Assembly: GCA_950295325.1 (NCBI GenBank)
Contig: OX485806.1
Span: 39,868,001-39,932,000 of the forward strand
Reading direction: 5' to 3'
DNA: 64,000 nucleotides
Source of the DNA: Polytrichum commune
Lineage: Eukaryota > Streptophyta > Polytrichopsida > Polytrichales > Polytrichaceae
Below the pieces are notes generated by a model. It saw only the letters and a program-made list of their open reading frames with translations. It did not search any database and had not been told where the DNA came from. Shown piece after piece: positions 50,278 to 61,955 of the stretch. The position numbers and the translations under genes were made by a program. Within the stretch, counting starts at the first letter, position 1. The number at the start of each line of letters is the position of its first letter.

Positions 50278-53200
50278 TCTACCAAAATCAAGTTCCAAAA
50301 TTTGCCATGTTGGATGTAGAAAATACAAGTATTGCACTTCCTCGTCCTCAAACATTCCAAAGACTACAAAACACCTACAACCAAACCCATGAATGATTCA
50401 TATTTTATTGATACACTTGCACATTAAGTATCATTCTTAAGTCCCTCGTGGCTATTACCAAACCTTAAGGGTCGTGAATAGGGTTTAGCCGTTGCATTTG
50501 CCATTGCTCGCCCTAATGTACTTTATCCTAACTCTCTTCACCTACCCCTCCCAGTTTATAGCACCACACTACATAAGACTAATCCACATTCTAGAATACT
50601 ACTAAATACTACTAAATACAATAATTTAATCACTATTTGGCCACATCACAAAAACACTCTTTGGAACAATCTTCAATTTCTTTATGGCTCTGACTCTTTC
50701 ACATTTACATGTTCCTTGAAGTTATTTGCTTATGTATCTTTCTCACTCATTCTTTATAACTTGCACAATAATATTTTTGGAGCTATCTCTTACAATATTG
50801 AGCTTATCTTCTCATGCATGTGCTTTCATCTCTCAATGTGCACAAAATACTCATGCTACTTTGTGCTACACAATACACAAACTTATGTTGTGGATTATGG
50901 CCAATGCATTGAAATATGTAGTAATAAAAACTTCAGCAAAAGTCAATTGTTCATAGTAATGTCATAGTTTATTACTTCCCTATATCAGGTGGTAAATTTT
51001 TTTACATCAACCTCAGTAGATTGTTGCACTATGTATTATCTCGTTTAATCTTCAATTAACACACTTGTGGATCATAATTTAATTTTGATCACACTTGCTC
51101 ATACTATTGCCAAAACAATGCTCATTGATAATGACTTCCTCTTGAGTATGGCCATAGTCTCTTATCTTGCCTTTGCCTAATCGGTTCCAACAACCCATAA
51201 CTACTTATTCATGATTATAGCATGCTAGAATTGCCTAAGAATGGTTTCCAATCCACTCTAGCTAATGTTTTTCATTATTCATAATTTGAACATGATGTTC
51301 ATATTATAGCCAAAAAACTAGCTCTACACATGCCAAAGAAACATTAGTCAAATGAATTAGTGTGGAAAATGGTTGATTCATTACATTTGTTCAAATATAT
51401 TGTTCAAAGTGCTCATTTGATGTCCTTGAATTATGAGATCATAACCACATAAATGTCAAATCATGGACATGACAATTCATTGGGTATGTACCAATGCATT
51501 GTGCAAGATTGGTGGAGGGTCCCCCTATTTGGTCACCCTACAAAAAGAGGATGATCGTTGTGATTTTGATAACCTCACCAAAGTCATTGCCAATGCTTGT
51601 GGCCTATCATGGCATATTTAATGTAGATTTTCATGCCAAGGTGGTTGCTTTTGGGTGGACAAAGTTTCAACATTCCAAAGGTCACAAGCTATAGATGGTA
51701 TCTAACTCTATTGCAACCACTTTCCCACTTGCACACCAAGATTAAAAAAAATTAACATTGTATTGCAAACTTTAATTGTTTCACCTCTGGTGAAAAAAAT
51801 GGAGGACATTTATGGCCATGACACAAGGGCCTATAATATAGGCACCTACATTGCATAGGTGCTTATGCACATAAGGACATCTAGTTGGTCTTGTTAGGGC
51901 AAGGATTGGAGTAATTCACTTTGTCATGGGGTGGCAGTTACAATCAAACCTGGGGGGGGGATCAAGTTTACGTTTGATGGATGAACACAACCCAGACCCA
52001 TGTAGAACACAATCTCTTGCGTTAAGATCTTTTGCATCAAGATAAAATTTCATGGTTTCCGCCGATTGCTTTGGATCTCCACATTTTTCAAAAACCTTCA
52101 ACTACAAAGATGCTTGAGTTTGTTCCTTCTCTGTCGATCCACCCTTCAACCAAGACCAATAATTGGTGGTATGCATGAAGGACCAAATCTAATCATCGAC
52201 AAAAAGGTAGGACAATTTCTTTATGGAGTGTGGCAACCATGTGTTGTGAACCATTTTATCAAGCTCAATTGTTGTGATTTAACATGTTACTTGATTGTCA
52301 TGTCATGTGCAATACAATATGATGAGTACATGACCAAGGTATTATCATCCTCATCCTACTCTTCCAAACTTAAGTTGAGACTTCAAGCTGCACAAACAAA
52401 TGCACTAGAAGCATATGACCACCCCATTTTTTGTAGTCGAAATGCCAAAACCCCAAGTTCCAACCATTCCAATAGACTCAATGAAACCCCTTTAGTTGCA
52501 GGGCCAGAAAACAACCACCCAAAACTGGGTTGGCATGGTACTTTATCTTAATATCCTCCATGGTTGGGGAGTCCTTGTAATCCTTGCATATAAATTTATG
52601 TTGGAACTGCAAAAATAATTTGATATAGCTATATGTGAATTTGTCCAAGTTGGTGGCTCAGTGAAACAAACATGTGCGTTTGCATTACTCCTTTGGAACC
52701 ATTGGGTCATTGCTCCCATATCCTCCTTGTGGCATTCCAACTAGCATGGACATTATATGTCATGAAACCCTTTAACTTCCCAATTGGCACCCCAATGTTT
52801 GCATGACATTGTTCAAACTTTCCTAACATAAACTTTGAGTTGGCCATAATTTAATTTTTTTTTTGGGTAGTGTGAGATTGCACATGTTACCGAGAAGACT
52901 TCTCCTAAAGTACAACAAGAAAACCAAGCCTAAATCAAGGACGGCAAAGCTATGTGGGATGCCTTACTACCTGCAGCCATAGGAACTATAATTTTGATTT
53001 GTGGAAAATATCTCAAGTAACTTAAAGCCATTTCAAATTTAGCTAATGGAAAAGAATTTTTGAATGTTATGAGTTGCTCTATATTTTTTTTATGTGTGTT
53101 CCATTTTCATATTGTTTCTTTTCATTTAATAGTTGACGTCACCCATCATGTAGATCGATAAACATTTCAAAATTCATTTAGACCTTAAAACGATTCTTAA

Positions 53201-56137
53201 GAAACTGCAAATGATTGCTACCACTTTAGTGGAGCATGTCTATAAGGCTAAGTGATGAATGTCTATGCTTTTCATTGGGAGATGTGATGAGAATGATCTT
53301 AAGCCTTGATTAAAACGTCCCTATGGGCTTAAATATTTAGAATAAAAATCTTGATCGTCATGTTTATTGATATTTCTCTAATGTGTTTGTGATGGTTTTG
53401 TTGTTAGAAGAAACATTTATGAGATAGTTCAAAAGTATGAAAAAAGACATGAATGAGAAGGTTCGTGGGGATGAAAATGCACTTAGGCCTTTTGATTCCA
53501 TTGAAAAGTGGGCGTATTATACTTTGGGAAAAAAAAATTCCAACCCATGTTCAATGGTTATGGTACTTCCAAGATCGAATCAAAAACTAATATCGAATCA
53601 AAAAGTCTTCGATAGAGGCATTGTTATCAAACCAATAGTATTCATGATATATTATTATTTTTCTACCTCATAATTTAGACCTTTCAACTACCCACCTCGA
53701 TATTTATTTTCAAGTTTTGCATCAACTAACTACAATTGATATGGTGTTTATGTTTTGACAAGTATCTTAAGTGCGAGCTACTAACTTTTGATGCCATCTC
53801 CCTTAAATTCATTTCTTTTTCTTTTTTTCTCTTTGTTGATTGACAACCTTGTCATATAAGAGGTTATGCCACTTGGAGTGTTGTCCTTGGATTCTTGATT
53901 GCCCTCTTACAATTCATCATGCCAATGAAGAGCTCATGAAGTAGACATTTCCAATAGAGTTGCCTCCAGATGATTTTGACATGATAGATAACAAAAATGA
54001 TGTGGTAGAAATTGTAACCAAGCTAGCTAGAAAATGGAAATATAAATGTCTTTCTAGGATAGATATAATTGTAGTGTCTCAAGATACTAAACCAACCTTT
54101 ATCTATTTAGTTGACGGCATTGCACCCACTAATCAATTTGCAAAGGATAAATCCATGCCTTTCCCTATTTCTTTTTCTTTGCGCTCTCAACATGAGCCAA
54201 AAGTTAATGTGAAAGGTGCCTCAACTTTGAGGTTTGTTTGTTTGATTTTATTGCATAATACTTCAACATCAACAATGATGGAGAATGGTGCAAATGAAGA
54301 CCTGCTTATGTTGAAACATTTGAATTTGTGGAGAATGTGGTTTTGTCATTATACAAATATTGATTATATTGTTCTAGATGATGGTTGTACTTGAGTTTAG
54401 GGTTTACATTCATGGTTTGTTCTCATTTAAGAAAAATAGAAAGGTATTGTTGGAGGCTTGCACATTTGGATGGTTTGATCTAATTATTACAAATTTGCTA
54501 GAAGGTCTAATTGTGTTAATATCCATGTTTTTTGCCCACTAAATATTCTTAGACTAAGAGAGAGACGATGCCAATCACTGATGTTGGCATGAATGAGGGA
54601 CATTTCACTAGCTCATATGTGAACTTGGAGCAGGTTTAATGAGCAAGGCATTGGGACAAATGCTACTGCCTCATGTCAAAGGTGATCCATATAGTGGTAA
54701 ATGACACGGGCACTAAAGGCCCAGTTGGGGGGGGGGGGATTATAAGTTGTATTTGCCAATGTTACATATCCCAAGGGTGGGTGTTATGAGAGCATGTAAT
54801 CTTGACTCATTGCAACATGTGTTGGGTCTGATTCCCATTGGCGACACATGGGGATTTGGCTATCACTTTATTTGAGCTCAATCACCTAGGCGACCTAGTT
54901 TGAGGGGGCATGTGACTGGGCTAGAGTAGTATGAGTGGGTGAGTGAGAATGAGTATATGAAGAATGCTAGTATGGAGGAGGGCATAGTGTTGTGGGTTAG
55001 GCTAAGAAGTACACACCTCAAAGCCTAACCTTTATGATTTTGTTTGCAAGAAAATAAATAAAATATGGTTTCCCCTCTTAGGTCTAAGGTTTTGCCTCCA
55101 TATGTTGAGAGTGATTGCGCAAATCATGGCAAAATCAATGACATAAGTCCTTCATGTTAGGTCTGAACAAATTACTCGTCACACATACATAGATGACGAG
55201 GCGGAGGAGTTCAAAGAGATGAATGATTAGTTTATGCCTATCTTATTTGAGGATGTGTAGTGTGGTTTTCAATAATTTTTTGTAATAGCCAATTGGCACA
55301 TTGTGTTGCATGCGTGATTGCCACTTTGACAACCTCGCAATTTAGAATCTCATCTCCCAACCTTGGCATGCCATGCCATTCGATTCCAACCCTGAAAATC
55401 ATCACTAACCTCATCAACGTTATCTCAAGTAAGTGAGTGACACAAATCTTTCCCACTTGGAACTCCACAACTCGCACATACTTGATTATAACTCCAAAAA
55501 CCAATGATGATCACTACAATTACTCAAGGCATTCATAATTCCATCCTTGAGGCTCCTTACAAAGAAGTTCATTACAAAAAAGAGGGATTTGAATTTCTAT
55601 GCAATTACTACAACAATGGCATCATCATCTCAACTACCCCAAGAACTTCCCCATTATGAAGTTGCATTACAATATATTAGCATCCAAAGGCACCCATGCC
55701 GTATGTTTGAACCCTATTCCTCATTAACACGAAGGTATTCAACAAATTGATAAGTTGTTATACTTGCTACACTTGGCAATATACGTCTCAAAGACATGAT
55801 TTCATGCACAAAGTTGACAAACATGGGCTTCTTGTACACTTGGGTCTTAACCCTTAGAGCCATGTTGATGGAGCCTCTGTGCCTACTCGATGATGTCATG
55901 TCTCTAGGGAACAAGTTTGGCTACCTTGTAAGCATAGAATGAAAACATTAATCACAATACAATACGTCAAACAACTAGAATAGAAATAAATTGACCCCTT
56001 CCCCCCCCCCCCCAAAAAAAAAAAAGAGAAGAAGAAGCAGAAATCTACTCAACCCTCAACCCTTACTCATTTCCCAATAAAGGCATTTTGGTAAAATATC
56101 CCAAGGTGGTTGTAAATAACTTATATTAAGTGTTACC
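50278..56137. other. Nearly 6 kb without a recognisable gene
   Basis: The longest frames here, 52066-52551 (161 codons) and 53960-54394 (144 codons), are plus-strand, AT-rich and match no family I know; they may be decayed element remains. G or C homopolymers at about 51951, 54727 and 56001-56013, the last joined to A12 (56014-56025). Around 54560-54660 and 18060-18130 share weak similarity (CATATGTGAACTTGGAGCAG / CATATGTGAACCTGAAGCGG). Confidence 0.5.
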
Positions 56138-56233
56138 TCCAATAAATAAATTATTTAGAGGAATCTATGGAATTATTTAGATTCCTCTAAATAATTTAGA
56201 TATCCATAGATTCCTCGAAATAGATTTATTGGA
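56138..56233. repeat. Nested hairpin with three mutually pairing arms
   Basis: AAATTATTTAGAGGAATC (56148-56165) pairs perfectly with GATTCCTCTAAATAATTT (56180-56197). The wider left arm from TCCAATAAAT to AATCTATGGA can instead pair with the far arm 56202-56233 (CCATAGATTCCTCG, ATTTATTGGA). So one left arm has two possible partners. Confidence 0.85.
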
Positions 56234-56250
56234 ATTAAGATATCCATAAA

Positions 56251-58120
56251 GTTACAATTGTATCACTATATTCATTAATCGGAGACTTTGGAAAGTCTCA
56301 AAATAAATGCAAATGGTTTAATCTTATGGTCAAATTTCTTATTATGATGACATGTATTTGTGCCAAATTAGTTAGTGTTGCCCACGCAAATTGCTTTATT
56401 AAGTCACATTGAATATACATTTTTGTTTTCCTTGTTCTTTATTTGAAAAGCATGTCCTTAAAGTAGTCTCAAAATCATGAAAAGTCTCCAATTACCAAAT
56501 ATTAATGTGCAAATGGTTTAATATTATGGTCCAATTTCTTAAGTTTGCAATTGCAACTTTAATTGTCAATAACATCAAGGTATTCAATCGTATAATATTA
56601 TTCAAATTCATAACAACGTTTTGTAGGAATGACAATATTCCACATAATATTCCCAGATATTTCCCACATTCAGTCATTTCAAAAGTGTGTTTGAAGAACA
56701 CAAATTTTTGGGTAGGATCACACTTGACACAATTAGTTTAAAATGAAACTTTCTAGTTCAAATACTTATTTTGTGCATGTAGATGCCGTGTTTGGACCTC
56801 TTACGTTGAAGGGTTAAGAAGTGCAAGTTAGTGCGATCATCCCTGAGCTCCCAGCTGCAAATTTAGGCCTTCATGGTGGTTGCAAACCAGTGAATGGGGA
56901 AAACTGACCGCTACTTACAGACAAACCGGTTGAGTATGCGAAATAACCGGTTCAAATTCAAGACTTCAAGAAAATTACCAATCCATTTAGAGGAATTTAC
57001 AAAATATTCCCCAACTTAGTAAAGGAAACCCGGAAGATGTCAAACACATAGATGGTTGATCTTGGAAACACTAGGATCTCAACCAATTATGTCCATAAAC
57101 CTCCATGGACACTGCTGCAAAGAATGTGGCTTGCCAAAAACCAACCTACATGTAAAAGATGAGCACGATCGAAGGTGGAATGAACGCCAAAAATAAACAA
57201 ACAAACAAATAAATAACTACTAATAATACTTATAATAACAATTTCACCCACTTCGCAAGTGTTGAACTTCGCTATGTCAGCTCAAATTTTGCATAAAAGT
57301 CATAGCCGCAAAATTTGTAGCCATGCACATAGTTTTGCACACTGCCAATCCACAAAATGGATGGCTGTTTGGTACACTGAACAAGAAACTCGAAGAAGAA
57401 AAACAACATGAAAGTTTGCATATGAAAAAGTACGCGAAGGCCACCAAGATTTGCAATGGTTTTAGGTTTTGGGATATTCACCCCTACAACCATTGCAACC
57501 TAAAACCTAAAGTGCTTTGGACAATGAATGGGGAGAACCGACCTCTCTAGTTAGAGATGAACCGGTTGAGTTTGAGACATAATCGGTTGATTGAAGTTCA
57601 AGAGTTTAGGATGATTGCCGATCATTTTAGAGGAATCTATGGAATATACCTCAATTTAACAAAGAAATCTTTGAAAGATCACAACACGTTGGCGGGTAGA
57701 CTTTGGAACCCTAAGATTTTGAGCGGTTATGCCCATAAATCTTCCCGGGCACTGCATGGATTCATGGCAACCAAATTTTGTTGTTAAGGAGCAACGCTCT
57801 CCAATTTGCATGTTAGCTCAAATCGTGGAGGAGGTTAATGTTCGGGCCCTGGTGCACAAATCACTGTATTTGGTAATTGGAGACTTTTTCATGATTTTGA
57901 GACTACTTTAAGGACATGCTTTTCAAAAAAAGAACAAGGAAGACACAAATATATATATTCAATGTGACTTAATAAAGCGATTCGCGTGGGCAACACTAAC
58001 CAATTTGGCACAAATACATGTCATCATAATAAGAAATTGGACCATAATATTAAACCATTTGAATTTATTTTGAGACTTTCCAAAGTCTCCGATTAATGAA
58101 TATAGTGATGCAATTGTAAC
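56251..58120. repeat. Large inverted repeat, ~250-bp arms
   Basis: Arms 56251-56500 and 57868-58120 are nearly complementary throughout: for example GTTACAATTGTATCACTATA versus TATAGTGATGCAATTGTAAC, and AAGCATGTCCTTAAAGTAGT versus ACTACTTTAAGGACATGCTT. The 1367-bp centre contains two direct, diverged copies of an ACCGGTTGAGT-containing block (about 56924-57120 and 57555-57780). No coding sequence. A fold-back element or two opposed copies of one repeat. Confidence 0.88.
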
Positions 58121-59562
58121 GTTGCAATGTAGACAAGTGCACAAAGCAAGCAAGTGGATGAGGGCTATACCCAAAACTCTACCTCTTTCGGTCTTTGTTG
58201 AATTCAAGCACAAAAAGGTGTGGTAACCCAAGGGCATCTCGAACCCGTAAAATTTGCAACCTAATCTTGCTTGGTGACAGAAGATTACAAATGCACAATG
58301 CATTCAGTGACGTTTCATTTCAAATTTTTATATTGAATTGTTTTAAATTTAAAGCAACTAGGTTCAACTTGATCAAAATGTTCAAGTATGTAACAATTAT
58401 GGACATAACATACATACACTCACAATAAGGAATTCCAACACCATTTTCCATCCATTTATTGAACATTGGCTACAATTGTTGGAGTGATGAAACCATGTAT
58501 GGATGACGAGACATATTTTCATCCAAATGCTCACACATCCATCCAAAACTTGACAATCTCACCAGGTGTTGAGGATTTTGGTAAATTTTCCGACTATTAC
58601 ATCTAGAAAATCATGGAATGACTAAAAGTTATTGCATTGTATATTTTTAGAATCACAAATCAACGATAACGACGATAATAGCTAGATTAAAAATCATTGA
58701 TTGTAATTAGTAAGGCTTTAGGGCATTTTTCGAAAAAGGGTCCACTTGAGGGTGGGAGCCCGAGGATTGGCCCGCATTCAGGGAAGGCCGTAGGCCAAGG
58801 GCCTTACCGAGTATACAACCTTACTATAGACTTCGACCGTGAGATTCAAATAAGACGGACATCTCCAATGTTCTTATGCAAGAAGTCTTGCCAATATTCT
58901 AAGTAAGAAATTACGTCACGTAAGGCACTTGCCAATTACAAACATAAATATGTAGTTGGGCTTTACATGGAGACAAGAACCAAGGCAACGTGGTACATGT
59001 AGTTGCAATTCTAGGCTTGACGGTGTTGATTTGTGAGCTCATGCTACATGGTGATAGGGGAGGACATGAACGCAAGGGATGAAGAAGCACAAGGGGGTTG
59101 GATTAATCCAATGGGGCCCCTCCTTAATTGTTGCTTATTGTGTGGGTTTCAACCAACTACAATTAGCATTGTCTTCAAGAACACCTTTTTTCTGCGGCAA
59201 TAACCTTATTCATGATTGTCTCCGGTATGTAACCTTGATGTGCGGTCAAGTGCTTGTTTGTCCAAGTCATTGGAGATGAATAAGCCACAAACCTATAGAG
59301 GTTGAGTTTTACGTTGGATGGATGTGAACAATGGCCTTTGTATTTGTAGTAGCTCAACTAAGGATTTTATTTATTTTTTATTTTTTTAAGGATTTAATAT
59401 GCAATATGTATGGTGCATGTAAAGAGTTGGTCCTATCTTTAATTGCATCTTATTTTCTATAGGAACATCAAACATCCTCCTTTGCATTGAAGTCTTGTAG
59501 GGTCAAGGTGTTATGTAAATTTGCTATCATTTGTATTTTTTCTAACAAAAGGAGGGAGCTAA
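58121..59562. other. No gene or bounded element seen
   Basis: Short frames only. Around 58736-58830 the DNA is briefly GC-richer, without recognisable content. Confidence 0.5.
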
Positions 59563-59806
59563 GGGAGAGAGGGAATTGTCGCATGCGAGCATGTCTCTCA
59601 CCTATCCAACATAATAACATAATTCTCTATACGTTTGTGGCTAATTCATCTCAAATGACTCAAACTATAATAAATTGGGGTCTTTAAAACTCATTCCAAC
59701 ATCAAACAAACTAAAAACGAGTAACCTTCAAGATGCATACTATTTCATGGTGTTTTTTTGTTGGATGAATGAGAAGTATGCTTGTATGCGATAATTTCCT
59801 CTTTCC
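59563..59806. mobile_element. TIR element (MITE family B), copy 2
   Basis: Homologous over its length to 17137-17391: ends GGGAGAGAGGGAATTGTCGC and (complement) GGAAAGAGGAAATTATCGC, TCTCACCTATCCAACATAA, CATCTCAAATGACTCAA, AGATGCATACTATTT and TTGGATGAATGAGAAGTATG. No clear target duplication can be read, probably because of decay. Confidence 0.75.
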
Positions 59807-59814
59807 GAAAGTAA

Positions 59815-60023
59815 AGCCACGCCCACACTTATAGGTGGGCATAGCATGTGGACAACTCCCACCACAATGGCCAACTTTTTTTTTTGTATGTCTATTTTAG
59901 CCAATGGTTGGAGGTAACATACTCAAATCTTGAGCGTTCGCTGGCTAAAAACATACAAAAAAATGACCCATAATGGTGGGAGCCGTCCATGTTCTATGCC
60001 CATTAGTAAGTGTGGGCATGACA
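59815..60023. mobile_element. Small fold-back MITE, 209 bp, TAA-flanked (family G)
   Basis: The two halves are imperfect inverted copies of about 85 bp: CGCCCACACTTATAGGTGGG against CCCATTAGTAAGTGTGGGCA; CTCCCACCACAATGG against CATAATGGTGGGAG; and TTTTAGCC against GGCTAAAA at the loop. TAA occurs at 59812-59814 and 60024-60026. The outermost bases of the two ends agree only partly, so the exact limits are tentative. Confidence 0.7.
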
Positions 60024-60039
60024 TAAGAGGCACAAGTTA

Positions 60040-60625
60040 GGGGTTGTTTACACCAAAGACCATGAAGTTGTCCCAAGGCCCTATAAAATTTGTGGTTGGT
60101 TGTTGAACTCATCCCGGGACCATTTCGGTTTACACTGAGGGAAAAAAAATGTGAGAGTGACCATGGAGTTCGAGGTCCCCAAAAGACATATTCTAAGGCC
60201 TACATTATCCACTAACATGGTCCAACAATATCTGTGGTGAGAGAGGCAAAAGAGGTGCTCTGGTAGAAAAAAACAGGGGCCCATGGCAAAACAATGTTGT
60301 TATAATAAAGCTTCAATGAATTTATTTAATTTTGTTGGAAGAGAAGATGAAGACAAGAGAAGACAAGGGAATGGTCAAACTTGATTTTTTTTCTTCCCAA
60401 AAACGCCCTTTTCGGACATATATTAAACAAATGAACACATTCACCTTTTGTTGCATGGTCATTCCTCTTGATCCACATTTGGTTTACACCCAGTGAGGGA
60501 CCAAAAGGCTTTGTAAATCGGTCTTATAAGAAATCAGACCATGGAAGTTGGACTATCAAGTCGGACCGTGGAAAAAGGCCATCTTCCATGGTCCGACTTC
60601 CATGTTCCATGGTGTAAACTGACCC
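60040..60625 (+). mobile_element. PIF/Harbinger-type MITE family D, copy 3 (586 bp, TSD TTA)
   Basis: Left end GGGGTTGTTTACACCAAAGA, right end CATGGTGTAAACTGACCC, flanked by TTA at 60037-60039 and 60626-60628. Interior co-linear with the copies at 35805 (inverted) and 46632. The subterminal CCATGGTCCGACTTCCATG forms a short palindromic run. No transposase frame. Confidence 0.87.
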
Positions 60626-61930
60626 TTAGGACAAGTTCCTTCGAAGAAGTGAAGTGAAGTAAAGTGAAGTTGGGACAAGTAAGTTAAGGGATGTGAGGAG
60701 ATGTGTGAAACAATGGACCAATGGCTTGACAAGAGCTTACTAGGTCGGCCTTATGGAATGCTTTTCGTGAATCTCATGCATTTCGATTAGGGTGGCGAAG
60801 TTAGGCGAAGTTGGGAAAAAGGCCATCTTCCATGGTCCGACTTCCATGGTCCATGGTGTAAACCGGCCCTTAGTACAAGTTCTTCGAAGAAGTGAAGTGA
60901 AGTGAAGTTGGGACAAGTAAGTTAAGGGATGTAAGGAGATGTGCGAAACAATGGCCCAATGACCTGACAAGATCTTACTAGGTCGGCCTTATATGACGCT
61001 TTTTGTGGATTTCAAGCATTTCGGTTAGGGTGGCAAAGTTAGGAGAAGTTGGGAAAAGGCCATCTCCCATGGTCCGACTTCCGTGGTCCATGGTGTAAAC
61101 CGGCCCTTAGTACAAATTCTTTGAAGAGGTGAAGTGAAGTTAAGGGATGTGAGGAGATGTGCAAAACAATGGCCTAATGACCTGACAAGAGCTTACAAGG
61201 TTAACCTTATAAAACGTTTTTTTGTGGATTTCAGGCATTTTGGTTGGGGTGACGAAGTTAGGCGAAGTTGAGAAAAAAGCCATCTTCCATGGTATGACTT
61301 CCATGGTATGACTTCCATGGTCCATGTTGTAATCCGGTCTTTAGGACAAGTTCTTCGATGAAGTGAAGTGAAGTGAAGTGAAGTTGGAACAAGTAAGTTA
61401 AGGGATGTGAGGAGATGTGCGAAACAATGGCCCAATGGCCTGACAAGAGCTTACAAGGTTAACCTTATAAAACGTTTTTTTGTGGATTTCAGGCATTTTG
61501 GTTGGGGTGACGAAGTTAGGCGAAGTTGAGAAAAAAGCCATCTTCCATGGTCTGACTTCCATGGTCCATAGGGATGTGAGGAGATGTGCGAAACAATGGC
61601 CCAATGGCCTGACAAGAGCTTACAAGGTTAACCTTATAAAACATTTTTTTGTGGATGTCAGGCATTTTGGTTGGGGTGACGAAGTTAGGCGAAGTTGAGA
61701 AAAAAGCCATCTTCCATTGTCTGACTTCCATGGTCCATGTTGTAATCCGGTCTTTAGGACAAGTTCTTCGAAGAAGTGAAGTGAAGTGAAGTTGGAACAA
61801 GTAAGTTAAGGGATGTGAGGAGATGTGCGAAACAATGGCCCAATGGCCTGACAAGAGCTTACTAGGTCGGCCTTATGGGACGCTTTTTGTGAATCTCAGG
61901 CATTTCGGTTAACTTAGGGTGGCGAAGCTA
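60626..61930 (+). repeat. Tandem array whose units end in a Harbinger-type TIR
   Basis: Six units begin near 60626, 60870, 61107, 61341, 61569 (truncated at its start) and 61753. Complete units start TTAG..ACAA, contain a GAAGTGAAGTGAAG run, GATGTGAGGAGATGTGCGAA, ACAATGGCCCAATGGCCTGA and GGCGAAGTTAGGCGAAGTTG, and end CCATGGTGTAAACCGGCCC. That end is the right terminus of the element at 60040-60625. The anchor GAAACAATGG recurs at 60707, 60945, 61163 (diverged), 61421, 61590 and 61829. Confidence 0.92.
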
Positions 61931-61955
61931 GGCCTGCTTGTGCCTGCCACCCTAA
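61914..61955. repeat. Perfect 10-bp inverted repeat closing the array
   Basis: TTAGGGTGGC (61914-61923) and GCCACCCTAA (61946-61955) with a 22-bp spacer. The left half matches the GTTAGGGTGGCGAAGTTAGG block inside the preceding array units, so this may be the original end of the element from which the array arose. Confidence 0.75.

Noticed and set aside
52066-52551. 161-codon plus-strand open frame, the longest in the right half
   Set aside because: Sequence shows no domain signature and no plausible neighbours. In a 64-kb AT-rich window such a frame is not convincing alone.
53960-54394. 144-codon plus-strand open frame
   Set aside because: No motif or family recognised, AT-rich codons, no supporting exon structure. 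It could be chance or a decayed element.
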